DNA of 64,000 bases from Lutibacter sp. B1 (GTDB taxonomy: Bacteria; Bacteroidota; Bacteroidia; Flavobacteriales; Flavobacteriaceae): contig NZ_JAAZUI010000003.1 of assembly GCF_012524075.1 (NCBI RefSeq), positions 145,797 through 209,796 on the forward strand, given 5' to 3'. The notes below the pieces were generated by a model that was not told where the DNA came from, searched no databases, and saw only the letters and a list, made by a program, of their open reading frames with translations. How positions within the stretch are numbered: position 1 is the stretch's first letter; each line of letters begins with the position of its first letter. The position numbers and the translations under genes were made by a program. Positions 54,754-63,674 of this stretch are shown here, piece after piece.

Positions 54754-56757
54754 ATGACTACTTTAAATTCAAGAGTACCAGAAGGTCCAATAAAAGATAA
54801 ATGGACATTATATAAAGACAAAATAAATTTAGTTAATCCTGCTAACAAGCGTAATATAGATATTATAGTTGTTGGTACAGGTTTGGCAGGAGGTTCTGCT
54901 GCCGCAACATTAGCTGAATTAGGATATAACGTAAAAGCTTTTGCATACCAAGATTCACCTCGTAGAGCACACTCGATTGCTGCTCAGGGAGGTATTAATG
55001 CTGCAAAAAATTATATGGGTGATGGCGATTCTAATTATCGATTATTTTACGATACTGTAAAAGGTGGAGATTATCGTTCTCGTGAAGCAAATGTATATCG
55101 TTTAGCTGAAGTTTCAGGAAATATAATTGACCAATGTGTTGCTCAAGGAGTCCCTTTTGCTCGTGATTATGGTGGATTGTTAGATAACCGTTCGTTTGGT
55201 GGTGTGTTGGTTTCTCGAACTTTTTATGCGAAAGGACAAACAGGTCAACAATTATTATTAGGTTGTTATTCAGCAATGAACCGTCAAATAGCACGTGGTA
55301 AAATTGATATGTACAATCGCCATGAAATGTTAGATGTTGTTATTGTTGATGGTAAGGCTAGAGGAATTATTGCGCGCGATTTAATAACCGGTGAAATTGA
55401 ACGTCATTCTGCTCATGCAGTTGTAATTGCTACAGGAGGTTACGGAAATGTATATTTTTTATCAACCAATGCAATGGGTTCCAACGCAACAGCTGCTTGG
55501 AAAATACATAAAAAAGGCGCTTTTTTTGCAAACCCTTGCTTTACACAAATTCACCCAACATGTATTCCACGTTCCGGTGATTATCAATCAAAATTAACGT
55601 TAATGTCAGAATCATTACGTAATGACGGTAGAATTTGGGTGCCTGCAAAAATTGAAGATGCAAAAGCAATTCAACAAGGGAAATTAAGACCTACTGAAAT
55701 TGCTGAAGAAGATAGGGATTATTATTTAGAAAGACGTTACCCTGCGTTTGGTAACTTAGTGCCTCGTGACGTAGCTTCAAGAGCAGCAAAAGAACGTTGT
55801 GATGCCGGCTACGGTGTTAATGCAACAGGTGAAGCAGTTTATTTGGATTTTGCTTCAGCTATTGAGCGTTATGGTAAAGAACAAGCTAAAATACACGGAA
55901 TTAAAAATCCTTCAAAAGAAAAAATTACAGAATTAGGTGAAGGTATTATAGAAGCAAAATATGGAAACTTATTCCAAATGTATGAGAAAATTATAGATGA
56001 AAATCCGTATAAAACTCCTATGATGATTTACCCTGCAACGCATTATACAATGGGAGGTATTTGGGTAGATTATAATTTAATGACTACTGTTCCGGGATTG
56101 TATTGTATTGGAGAAGCTAATTTTTCTGATCATGGAGCAAACAGGCTAGGAGCCTCTGCTTTAATGCAAGGGTTGGCTGATGGTTATTTTGTATTACCTT
56201 ATACTATTGGTGATTATTTAGCTGATGATATTAGAACTGGAGAAATCTCAACAGATTTGCCAGAATTTGAGGAAGCAGAAACAAAAATTAAGGAGCAATT
56301 AGAATTCTTTATCAATAACAAAGGAACACATTCTGTAGATTATTTTCATAAGAAATTAGGAAAAGTAATGTGGGATAAAGTAGGTATGGCTCGTAATGAA
56401 AAACATTTAAAGGAAGCAATTCAGGAAATTCAAGAAATTAGAGAAGATTTTTGGAAAAATGTAAAAGTTCCGGGTAATTTAAATGAATTTAACCAAGAAT
56501 TAGAAAAAGCAGGTAGAGTAGCTGATTTCTTAGAATTGGGCGAATTATTCGCAAAAGATGCATTAGAAAGAAAAGAATCTTGTGGAGGTCATTTTCGTGA
56601 AGAATATCAAACTCCGGAAGGGGAAGCGTTACGTGACGATAAAAACTTCGCTTATGTTGCGGCTTGGGAGTATACAGGAAAACCTAGCGAAGCTATTATG
56701 CATAAAGAAGAATTAAAATTTAAAGATATTGAATTAAAAACTCGTTCATACAAATAG
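54754..56757 (+). CDS. sdhA: Succinate dehydrogenase flavoprotein subunit
   Basis: A 667-aa FAD subunit that oxidises succinate to fumarate. The dinucleotide motif is [19 protein letters not shown] (about residue 41). The covalent FAD histidine sits in [18 protein letters not shown] (about 71). Active-site segments include [11 protein letters not shown] and [12 protein letters not shown], and FAD-binding [18 protein letters not shown]. Normal length for this class. The following gap to sdhB is filled by an IVS-like cassette. Confidence 0.96.
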   Translation: MTTLNSRVPEGPIKDKWTLYKDKINLVNPANKRNIDIIVVGTGLAGGSAAATLAELGYNVKAFAYQDSPRRAHSIAAQGGINAAKNYMGDGDSNYRLFYDTVKGGDYRSREANVYRLAEVSGNIIDQCVAQGVPFARDYGGLLDNRSFGGVLVSRTFYAKGQTGQQLLLGCYSAMNRQIARGKIDMYNRHEMLDVVIVDGKARGIIARDLITGEIERHSAHAVVIATGGYGNVYFLSTNAMGSNATAAWKIHKKGAFFANPCFTQIHPTCIPRSGDYQSKLTLMSESLRNDGRIWVPAKIEDAKAIQQGKLRPTEIAEEDRDYYLERRYPAFGNLVPRDVASRAAKERCDAGYGVNATGEAVYLDFASAIERYGKEQAKIHGIKNPSKEKITELGEGIIEAKYGNLFQMYEKIIDENPYKTPMMIYPATHYTMGGIWVDYNLMTTVPGLYCIGEANFSDHGANRLGASALMQGLADGYFVLPYTIGDYLADDIRTGEISTDLPEFEEAETKIKEQLEFFINNKGTHSVDYFHKKLGKVMWDKVGMARNEKHLKEAIQEIQEIREDFWKNVKVPGNLNEFNQELEKAGRVADFLELGELFAKDALERKESCGGHFREEYQTPEGEALRDDKNFAYVAAWEYTGKPSEAIMHKEELKFKDIELKTRSYK

Positions 56758-56759
56758 AA

Positions 56760-57169
56760 ATTAGCGAAAAGGGAAAAGCTAAAAGTGAGCAGTATAAAAT
56801 CATATAAAGAATTATTGGTTTGGCAAAAATCAATTGAATTAGTTAAAGAAATTTATTTGCAAACAGAACTTTTTCCTGCAGATGAAAAATTTGGATTGAC
56901 AAGTCTAATAAGACGATCTGTTATTTCAATTCCTTCAAATATAGCAGAAGGATGGGGCAGAATGTCAAGAAAAAATTATATTCAGTTTCTAAGAATTTCA
57001 AGGGGTTCTTTGTTTGAATTAGAAACACAAATTATTATTTCAAAAGAATTAAAATATTGTACTTATAGCGAAAATATCGATAGTTTAATTATAGAAATTA
57101 GCAAAATGCTTAATTCATTAATTAAAAAATTGGAAGAAAAGCAATAATACCTTTTCGCTTTTCGCTAAT
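56760..57169 (+). mobile_element. IVS-like cassette 3 (sdhA/sdhB junction)
   Basis: A 410-bp unit with 19-bp inverted repeats: ATTAGCGAAAAGGGAAAAG (56760-56778) and CTTTTCGCTTTTCGCTAAT (57151-57169), 18 of 19 complementary. It begins 3 bases after the end of sdhA and ends 17 bp before the sdhB ATG. The enclosed S23-type ORF starts 6 bp inside the left arm and stops 3 bp before the right arm. Same design as the two cassettes in the suf operon. Confidence 0.65.
56785..57147 (+). CDS. Four-helix-bundle protein (23S rRNA intervening-sequence, S23 type)
   Basis: A 120-aa member of the S23/IVS family starting with GTG. Landmarks: SYKELLVWQKSIELVKEIY, SIPSNIAEGWGR (about residue 50) and SRGSLFELETQIIISKEL (about 73-90). 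It is only distantly similar to the two suf copies, so cassette 3 was not simply duplicated from them. Co-directional with sdh and enclosed by inverted repeats. Function unknown; family members bind nucleic acids and Avd relatives help retroelement reverse transcriptases, but no reverse transcriptase is in the window. Confidence 0.9.
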   Translation: MSSIKSYKELLVWQKSIELVKEIYLQTELFPADEKFGLTSLIRRSVISIPSNIAEGWGRMSRKNYIQFLRISRGSLFELETQIIISKELKYCTYSENIDSLIIEISKMLNSLIKKLEEKQ

Positions 57170-57186
57170 CACTAAAACCTAAAGTT

Positions 57187-57927
57187 ATGAATTTAACGTT
57201 AAAAATTTGGAGACAAAAAGGACCTCAAGATAAGGGTAAAATGGTCGAATATAAAGTAACCGATATTTCAGAACATATGTCTTTTTTAGAAATGATGGAT
57301 GTATTGAATGAAGAATTGGTTGATAAAGGTGAAGAGCCTATAGCTTTTGATCATGATTGTAGAGAAGGTATTTGCGGTATGTGTTCTTTACATATTAATG
57401 GAGAAGCTCATGGTCCGGATAGAGGAATTACTACTTGTCAATTACATATGCGTATGTTTAAAGATGGTGATACAATTTATATTGAACCTTGGAGAGCAAA
57501 AGCATTTCCTGTAATTAAAGATTTAGTGGTGGACAGAACCGCTTTTGAGCGTATTCAGCAGGCTGGAGGTTATATTTCAGTAAATACATCAGGAAATACT
57601 CAAGATGCCAATGCTATTCCAATTCCTAAAAAAAATGCTGACTTATCTATGGACGCAGCTGCTTGTATAGGTTGTGGAGCTTGTGTGGCTAGTTGTAAAA
57701 ATTCAAGCGCCATGTTGTTTGTTTCGGCAAAAGTTTCTCAATTTGCATTGTTGCCACAAGGTAAAGTTGAAGCGGCTGATCGTGTTAGAAATATGGTTGC
57801 TCAAATGGATGCAGAAGGTTTTGGAAACTGTACAAATACAGGAGCTTGTGAAGTAGAGTGCCCTAAAGAAATTTCATTAGAAAATATAGCTCGTTTAAAT
57901 CGTGAGTATTTAAAGGCCAGTATTTAG
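57187..57927 (+). CDS. sdhB: Succinate dehydrogenase iron-sulfur subunit
   Basis: A 246-aa electron-transfer subunit. The [2Fe-2S] cysteines are in [14 protein letters not shown] with a fourth Cys in ITTCQLH. The [4Fe-4S] and [3Fe-4S] sets are in [14 protein letters not shown] and [16 protein letters not shown]. It ends the operon, 260 nt after sdhA... the gap being the cassette, and is followed by a strong terminator. Confidence 0.96.
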   Translation: MNLTLKIWRQKGPQDKGKMVEYKVTDISEHMSFLEMMDVLNEELVDKGEEPIAFDHDCREGICGMCSLHINGEAHGPDRGITTCQLHMRMFKDGDTIYIEPWRAKAFPVIKDLVVDRTAFERIQQAGGYISVNTSGNTQDANAIPIPKKNADLSMDAAACIGCGACVASCKNSSAMLFVSAKVSQFALLPQGKVEAADRVRNMVAQMDAEGFGNCTNTGACEVECPKEISLENIARLNREYLKASI

Positions 57928-57947
57928 AAGATAACTATTATAAATTT

Positions 57948-57984
57948 AAAAAAGCCTGTTTTAGAAATAAAACAGGCTTTTTTA
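57948..57984 (+). terminator. Terminator of the sdhCAB operon
   Basis: AAAAAAGCCTGTTTT and AAAACAGGCTTTTTT form a long stem with a short loop and a T-run, 20 bp after the sdhB stop. Confidence 0.88.
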
Positions 57985-58108
57985 TTGCTAAAATATTTTT
58001 TAGATGTTAGTTTTAGTAACTTTAAAGTTAAATACGCCACCTTGAATTTATTTCAAGATTTCTATTTTTGAGATTCTGAAAAGAGTTTAAATGATAATTT
58101 TAAAATTT

Positions 58109-58885
58109 ATGGAAAATCTTACAATAGCTTTGATACAATCCGATTTGATTTGGCATAATCCAGAACAAAACAGAATCAATTTTACAAAAAAAATACACCG
58201 GATAAATAATTATGTTGATGTAATTATTTTGCCCGAAATGTTTACAACAGGTTTTAGTATGAACCCTCAGCATATTTCTGAAACAATGCAAGGTAAAACC
58301 CTAAAGTGGATGCAAAGAACAGCTTCTGAAAAAAATGCTGCTATTGCAGGAAGTATTATCATTTTTGAAAACGATAATTATTATAATCGTTTTTTATTTG
58401 TGCATCCTTCAGGGGAAATTGATTATTATGATAAACGCCATTTATTTACGTTGGCAGGAGAAGATAAAATTTATACTGCAGGAGTAGAGAAAGTAATAAA
58501 TGAGTATAAAGGTTGGAAAATTTGCCCACAAGTTTGTTATGATTTACGTTTTCCGGTTTGGGCCAGAAATGTTGAAAATTATGATGTATTGCTGTATGTT
58601 GCTAATTGGCCAAAGGTTAGAATTAAAGCTTGGAATGCTCTTTTACAGGCAAGGGCTATTGAAAACATGTGCTATACAGTTGGGGTTAATAGAGTAGGAA
58701 TTGATGAAAATGAATTTGAATATGATGGACATTCAGCAGTTTACAATTGTTTAGGTGAAATAATAACAAGTGTAAATGAGAGTGAAGAGGTTACAGTAAT
58801 TAGTACGTTAAATAAAAATCATATACATGAAATTAGGAATAAATTGAATTTTTTAAATGATAAAGACAGTTTTAAATTTCTTTGA
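58109..58885 (+). CDS. Omega-amidase/nitrilase-family carbon-nitrogen hydrolase (YafV/Nit2-like)
   Basis: A 258-aa cytoplasmic enzyme; the ATG at 58109 gives the normal family start MENLTIALIQSDLIW, while 58091 is an upstream alternative. The nitrilase triad is visible: Glu in LPEMFTTGFS (about residue 43), Lys in DYYDKRHLF (about 110) and Cys in CPQVCYDLRFPVW (about 144). FTLAGEDKIYTAG is typical for the YafV/omega-amidase branch, which hydrolyses 2-oxoglutaramate and 2-oxosuccinamate. Monocistronic. Confidence 0.9.
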   Translation: MENLTIALIQSDLIWHNPEQNRINFTKKIHRINNYVDVIILPEMFTTGFSMNPQHISETMQGKTLKWMQRTASEKNAAIAGSIIIFENDNYYNRFLFVHPSGEIDYYDKRHLFTLAGEDKIYTAGVEKVINEYKGWKICPQVCYDLRFPVWARNVENYDVLLYVANWPKVRIKAWNALLQARAIENMCYTVGVNRVGIDENEFEYDGHSAVYNCLGEIITSVNESEEVTVISTLNKNHIHEIRNKLNFLNDKDSFKFL

Positions 58886-58897
58886 CTTAATAATAAA

Positions 58898-58927
58898 GTC
58901 TTGCTGAACTTGTTTCAGCATCCTCAT
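58898..58927. repeat. Half MITE-like palindromic element
   Basis: TGCTGAA-CTTGT-TTCAGCA (58902-58920) followed by TCCTCA. It resembles one arm of the inverted-repeat element at 10117-10198 and lies just after the omega-amidase gene. Probably a degenerate or solo copy. Confidence 0.5.
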
Positions 58928-58967
58928 TTAGGAAGTTAATATACTACTAAAAAGGTCAATCTAATTT

Positions 58968-59708
58968 TTATGAGTTAACTATAACTTTAGATTTAATTTC
59001 AGTTTCAACCTTACTAAATAATTCATCAAATGGTAATGAGTTAGCTTTAATAGGCTCATGAACATCAAACGTTAAGTTTACGCCTATTTCCATAGGGAAA
59101 CCGCCATATTTTAACAATTTCCAAGAGTTATTTACGGTTATTGGAACTATATAAGACGAAGGCGCATTTTCAACCAGCATTTTTAGTCCGTTTTCTGAAA
59201 AACGTTTAGGTTCACCGGTTCTGCTTCTGGTTCCTTCGGGAAAAATTACAGCAGAGTAGTTATGCTTTTCTATATATTTTCCAAAATTTATAATTGCATT
59301 TAAGGCTTGTTTAGAATCTTTTCTGTCTATTAATACAGAGCCGCCATGTTTTAAATTAAATGAAATACTTGGTATTCCTTTTCCTAACTCTTTTTTAGAC
59401 ACAAATTTTGGATGGTATTTGCGTAAAAACCAAATGTATGGAGGAATGTCATTCATACTTTGGTGGTTGGAAACAATAATTAATGGTTTGTTTTCAGGAA
59501 GTTGGTATTTGTTGTTAAATTTAATTTTAGTTCCTAAAATGTATAAACAACTAACAAGAAAAAAGTTTAAATAGTCTACCGATTTTTTATGAACATTATA
59601 GCCACCAAATTTTAATGAAATCCATTGAATAGGGTGAAAAATCACTAAAAATAACCCAAAAAAGAAATAATATAAAACGGTTAATATATATGCTATTAGT
59701 TTTCTCAT
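58968..59708 (-). CDS. 1-acyl-sn-glycerol-3-phosphate acyltransferase (PlsC-like)
   Basis: A 246-aa membrane-associated acyltransferase of phospholipid synthesis. An N-terminal transmembrane segment (about 5-25) precedes the HX4D motif NHQSMNDIP (about residue 79). The phosphate-binding motif FPEGTRSRTGEPKRF lies at about 152, and VPITVNNS follows. The ATG at 59708 was chosen; an in-frame TTG at 59756 would add 16 residues. Whether it is the main PlsC or a lipid-modifying paralogue cannot be told. Confidence 0.9.
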   Translation of the reverse strand: MRKLIAYILTVLYYFFFGLFLVIFHPIQWISLKFGGYNVHKKSVDYLNFFLVSCLYILGTKIKFNNKYQLPENKPLIIVSNHQSMNDIPPYIWFLRKYHPKFVSKKELGKGIPSISFNLKHGGSVLIDRKDSKQALNAIINFGKYIEKHNYSAVIFPEGTRSRTGEPKRFSENGLKMLVENAPSSYIVPITVNNSWKLLKYGGFPMEIGVNLTFDVHEPIKANSLPFDELFSKVETEIKSKVIVNS

Positions 59709-59742
59709 CACGCAGTTGAGAATTTTTAATAATACATTAAAT

Positions 59743-59787
59743 AATATTCTGAGCAAAATACGTACTATTTATTTTACTCAGAATATT
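59743..59787. repeat. 11-bp inverted repeat between two minus-strand genes
   Basis: AATATTCTGAG (59743-59753) and CTCAGAATATT (59777-59787) are perfectly complementary around 23 bp that contain TACGTA. There is no adjacent T-run. It lies between the membrane protein gene and plsC and could be an operator or a weak hairpin. Confidence 0.45.
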
Positions 59788-59799
59788 ATAATCTTTAAA

Positions 59800-60237
59800 T
59801 TAATTAGCGGTAAACCATAAATTCCATGGTATTACTGCAAGAATTAAAACTAAAGCTATTGTGTAAAAAATAGCTATGGTTTTAAATTTTGAATTATCAG
59901 TAGTTTTCTTTTTGTGTTTAGAAAAACCTATTGTAATTAAAGTTATTGCTATTAAAATCATTATTGGGTGTTCAACTAAAATTTTTCTTAGTTCGCTATT
60001 CTTCATTACAGGTCCCATTCCAACACTACGCATTGTTTCATAGTATGTAGAAGTGTAATAAGCCACTAAACCTATTAAAAGTTGTATATGTGTAACTATT
60101 AATGCAAATAATGAAAAACGTAAATCTTTAGCTTTAAATTCTTTTTTTGAAAAATAACCCATTAATGCATTAACAACAGCAACTATTAATACAATTAATA
60201 CGATGTAAGCCCAGTAGGAGTGAATTGTTTTTATCAT
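59800..60237 (-). CDS. Small four-helix membrane protein, cytochrome-like
   Basis: A 145-aa integral membrane protein of unknown role. Four transmembrane helices are apparent (about 7-28, 42-60, 88-105 and 122-140). Histidines lie near the membrane faces (HSYWAYIV, VTHIQLLIG, VEHPIMILI), a pattern resembling small b-type cytochromes or heme A synthase halves, but no heme motif is definite. Conserved in this layout among Bacteroidota as far as the family is known to me. It is upstream of plsC, separated by an inverted repeat. Confidence 0.7.
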   Translation of the reverse strand: MIKTIHSYWAYIVLIVLIVAVVNALMGYFSKKEFKAKDLRFSLFALIVTHIQLLIGLVAYYTSTYYETMRSVGMGPVMKNSELRKILVEHPIMILIAITLITIGFSKHKKKTTDNSKFKTIAIFYTIALVLILAVIPWNLWFTAN

Positions 60238-60431
60238 GTTTGTTCGTTTTAATTAAATTCAAAAGTAATGAAATAAATTGAAAAGTTTATTATTAAAATA
60301 GTTATAAGGTTTTAGTTAAATCTAATTTTAAATGTAATAATTTTATTAAGAATTGTTATTTATTAATAAGTTTGTAGAAACATAATTTTGGTAATAAATA
60401 ATTAGAACCTTAAATTTTAAACTAAAATCTT

Positions 60432-63356
60432 TTGAAAAAAATAATTTATATATTCATTTTTGCATTTGTAAGCCCTTTTTATGCTCAAATTCAGTCGTAT
60501 TATAATGGTTTGGATCTTAATAAAACAGGGAACGACTTGTTTTTAGAATTAGCGACCAGATTAGAATCTACACATACAGGAATTCCTTATACATCATCGT
60601 CTTCAACAGATGTTTGGGATGCTTGTAAATTAGCAGATGAAGATCCTGAAATTTCAACAAATGTGCTATTAATTTATGGGTTTAATGATGATGATGGTAT
60701 ACCGGATACAGATAGAACTAGAAACAAAGATTTACAAGACACAGGAAGTGGAGATTCAGGTGTGTGGAATAGGGAACATGTTTTTGCAAAATCATTGGCA
60801 ATACCATCGCTTGTGGCTGAGCCTGATCTAATAAATCCAGGTTCTGATGTTCACAATTTACGTCCGGCAGATAGGGATAGAAATTCAGAAAGATTGAATA
60901 GAAAATTTACCGATGGAAGTGGTAATTCAGGAATAATTTCAAGTAATGGAGGTTGGTATCCGGGTGATGAATGGAAAGGAGATATTGCACGTATTGTAAT
61001 GTATATGTATACTCGATATCATGGAGACGGATCTAAAAGTTCAGAAACAAGTTGCTTGCCAATTAATGTTGGTTACGGAACAACGTTAGCTGTTGATTCT
61101 AATATGATTGATTTATTTTTAAATTGGAATGTGGAAGATCCTGTTTCAACATTTGAAGCCAACAGAAACGAAGTTCTTTACGGTATTCAAGGTAATAGAA
61201 ATCCTTTTATTGACAACCCATATTTAGCAACGTTAATTTGGGGAGGTTTAATTGCCGAAGACAAGTGGTGGTCTAACAATTCTTCTGATACTGAAGCTCC
61301 AAGTGTGCCAACAAATTTGATGGCGTCAAATATAACTGATGAATCTTTTGATATTAGTTGGGATGCTTCTACAGATAATGAAAATGTATATGATTATTTA
61401 ATTTATTTAGATGGTGTTTATTTACAATCTTCAACAGCGCCATCAGCATCAATAATAAATTTAAATCCTAACACAAGTTACGCAGTTACTGTTAAAGCAA
61501 GAGATGTAGCTTCTAACCTTTCAGAAACCAGTAACATACTTAATGTAAAAACCTTAGAAGGACCAATAATTTTAATTGAAGAAGATTTTAGTGATTGTGG
61601 TCCAAATTTAAAATTTATTGAATATAGTGAGGCTAGTGAAAATAACTGGGCTTGCGAAACAATATATGGGGAAAATAATTCTGGTTCTATGAGTATTAAT
61701 GGGCATAAAGAAGATGTGTTAAGTAAAGATTGGTTGATAACAAAAAATCCTATTGATTTTGATGTAACTACGGGAGAAAAGATAAGTTTTTATACCGATG
61801 CTGCTTATGGTTCAACACCATTGGAGTTAAGATATTCATCTGATTATGATGGCTCTGGTAATCCGATTGATTTTACATGGATAACTGTACCTAATATCAC
61901 GATTCCTATACATTCTGATGGTAGCGGAACTGAAGAAGTTTATATTTTTAGTGATGTAGATATTAGCGCAATTACAGGTTCAGTATATATTGCTTTTAAA
62001 TATTATTCAGATGGAAATCCTACACGGTGGACTGTTGATAGTTTTGAAATTACTGCTGAAGAAGAAAATGAAGATATCGATAATGATGGTGTACTAAATA
62101 TAAATGATTTGTGTCCAAATACTCCTGAAGGAGAAGAAGTCGATGCAAATGGTTGTTCAAACGGGCAATTAGATGATGATAATGACGGTGTACAAAACAG
62201 TAATGATTTATGTGCAAACACACCTGAAGGAGAAGCAGTAAACTCCGAAGGGTGTTCTGAAAGTGAGTTAGATGATGATAATGATGGAATAATGAATAAT
62301 GTAGATTTATGTCCAAATACACCTGAAGGAGAAGAAGTCGATGCAAATGGTTGTTCAAACGGGCAATTAGATGATGATAATGACGGTGTACAAAACAGTA
62401 ATGATTTATGTGCAAACACACCTGAAGGAGAAGCAGTAAACTCCGAAGGGTGTTCTGAAAGTCAGTTAGATGATGATAGTGATGGGGTAATGAATAATGT
62501 AGATTTATGTGCAAATACTCCTGAAGGAGAAGAAGTTGATTCAAATGGTTGTGCTGAGAGCCAATTAGATGATGATAACGATGGCGTTTTTAATAATATA
62601 GATCAATGCCCCAATACACCTATTGGTGATAATGTAGATTCCTTAGGTTGTTCAATATTTATTATAGCCCCTGATAATTTCAATATAGAAGTAATAAGTG
62701 AAACATGTCCTAATAAAAATAATGGGCAAATTATAATTTCAGCAAATGAAACATATAATTATGTAGCAACACTAGATGGAATAGATTATAACTTTTCAAA
62801 TAACTTAACAGTAGAGTCTTTAGCGCCTGATACGTATGAATTATGTATTGCTATCCCTGAAAATAATTACGAGCAATGTTATATTGTAGAAGTGGCAGAA
62901 GGAACAATTATTTCTGCAAAATCATCTGAAACAAAATCAGGAAAAACAACAATAAATATTGAGCAAGGAACAGCACCTTACCAAATATTTATTAATGGTG
63001 AACAATTATTCGAAACACTTTCATCATCATTTACAATTGATGCGAAACAAGGTGATTTAATTGAAATAAAAACAGCCATAGACTGTGAAGGGGTGTTTGC
63101 TAAAACAATAGAATTGTTTAATGTATTAAAAGTATATCCGAATCCAACAACAGGTTCTTTTGAAATTGCTGTACCAACATCTAAAAATGAAGTTACCATT
63201 GAATTATACAATGTACATTCACAAATAATTTCAGTAAGAAATTATCCTGTTAGTTATGGTAAAGTGTATTTAAACCTTGAAAATAAACCAACCGGAATAT
63301 ACATAGCAAAAGTATATTTGGATAAACCAATAACCTTAAAAATTATTAAAGAATAA
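60432..63356 (+). CDS. Secreted endonuclease I with FN3, thrombospondin type 3 repeats and T9SS sorting domain
   Basis: A 974-aa exported nuclease; TTG at 60432 starts the signal peptide MKKIIYIFIFAFVSPFYAQ and no ATG fits. The endonuclease I (EndA/NucM) domain spans about 20-275: VWNREHVFAKS carries the catalytic His, and SDVHNLRPADRDRNSERLN the metal and nucleophile region. A fibronectin type III domain (about 290-375) and a jelly-roll-like domain (about 383-540) follow. Then come about five thrombospondin type 3 repeats (about 545-740, DDDNDGVQNSNDLC units), two of them duplicated exactly. The C-terminus (about 895-974, VYPNPTTGSFEI...IYIAKV) is a T9SS type A sorting domain. Probably degrades extracellular DNA or RNA. 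Confidence 0.93.
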   Translation: MKKIIYIFIFAFVSPFYAQIQSYYNGLDLNKTGNDLFLELATRLESTHTGIPYTSSSSTDVWDACKLADEDPEISTNVLLIYGFNDDDGIPDTDRTRNKDLQDTGSGDSGVWNREHVFAKSLAIPSLVAEPDLINPGSDVHNLRPADRDRNSERLNRKFTDGSGNSGIISSNGGWYPGDEWKGDIARIVMYMYTRYHGDGSKSSETSCLPINVGYGTTLAVDSNMIDLFLNWNVEDPVSTFEANRNEVLYGIQGNRNPFIDNPYLATLIWGGLIAEDKWWSNNSSDTEAPSVPTNLMASNITDESFDISWDASTDNENVYDYLIYLDGVYLQSSTAPSASIINLNPNTSYAVTVKARDVASNLSETSNILNVKTLEGPIILIEEDFSDCGPNLKFIEYSEASENNWACETIYGENNSGSMSINGHKEDVLSKDWLITKNPIDFDVTTGEKISFYTDAAYGSTPLELRYSSDYDGSGNPIDFTWITVPNITIPIHSDGSGTEEVYIFSDVDISAITGSVYIAFKYYSDGNPTRWTVDSFEITAEEENEDIDNDGVLNINDLCPNTPEGEEVDANGCSNGQLDDDNDGVQNSNDLCANTPEGEAVNSEGCSESELDDDNDGIMNNVDLCPNTPEGEEVDANGCSNGQLDDDNDGVQNSNDLCANTPEGEAVNSEGCSESQLDDDSDGVMNNVDLCANTPEGEEVDSNGCAESQLDDDNDGVFNNIDQCPNTPIGDNVDSLGCSIFIIAPDNFNIEVISETCPNKNNGQIIISANETYNYVATLDGIDYNFSNNLTVESLAPDTYELCIAIPENNYEQCYIVEVAEGTIISAKSSETKSGKTTINIEQGTAPYQIFINGEQLFETLSSSFTIDAKQGDLIEIKTAIDCEGVFAKTIELFNVLKVYPNPTTGSFEIAVPTSKNEVTIELYNVHSQIISVRNYPVSYGKVYLNLENKPTGIYIAKVYLDKPITLKIIKE
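62124..62462 (+). repeat. 141-bp exact direct repeats in the thrombospondin region
   Basis: Copies 62124-62264 and 62322-62462 are identical and 198 bp (66 codons, two TSP3 units) apart. The third-position identity shows a recent duplication. Confidence 0.9.
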
Positions 63357-63380
63357 GTTTCTTTATTCAATAAAAAAGTA

Positions 63381-63419
63381 AAAGATATTGTGTGTTTTAA
63401 ATACAATATCTTTTTTTTG
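63381..63419 (+). terminator. Terminator of the endonuclease gene
   Basis: AAAGATATTGT (63381-63391) pairs with ACAATATCTTT (63403-63413), followed by a long T-run. Confidence 0.8.
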
Positions 63420-63674
63420 TTTTATACTTAGTTAATGTTTATTAAATTCTTATATAAATAAGATGGAATAGAGAACCTTTAAATCAAAGATATCCTCTTA
63501 TTGAATTGTAAATTTTATAGAGAATAAATTAAGGCTATTGTAATAAAAAGTATTGTAAATAGCTATAGTATTAACGTTAGCTCAATTTAAAAGTGTCTGA
63601 TAATTAATTAGATATGTTTTTGGTGACACTGTTTCACAAAGTGTGTAAGTATAAAATATCGAGGGTTTAGCTAA
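63420..63674. other. Intergenic stretch with the likely IS256-element end
   Basis: No ORF. At 63624-63645 GACACTGTTTCACAAAGTGTG contains ACACT/AGTGT inverted bases and resembles the terminal repeat of IS256-family elements. The IS end is therefore probably near 63624. The exact border and target duplication cannot be set with one end only. Confidence 0.5.

Noticed and set aside
56760..57169. Diversity-generating retroelement, because the S23 ORF resembles Avd
   Set aside because: No reverse transcriptase, template repeat or variable repeat was seen near any of the three copies.
59743..59787. Terminator of the 59800-60237 gene
   Set aside because: The stem has a 23-base loop and no T-run; it is kept only as an inverted repeat.
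62003..62544. Long antisense ORFs over the thrombospondin repeats
   Set aside because: They mirror the low-complexity Asp/Asn repeats of the nuclease gene, are rich in Leu/His or Ser, and have no start context or domain.
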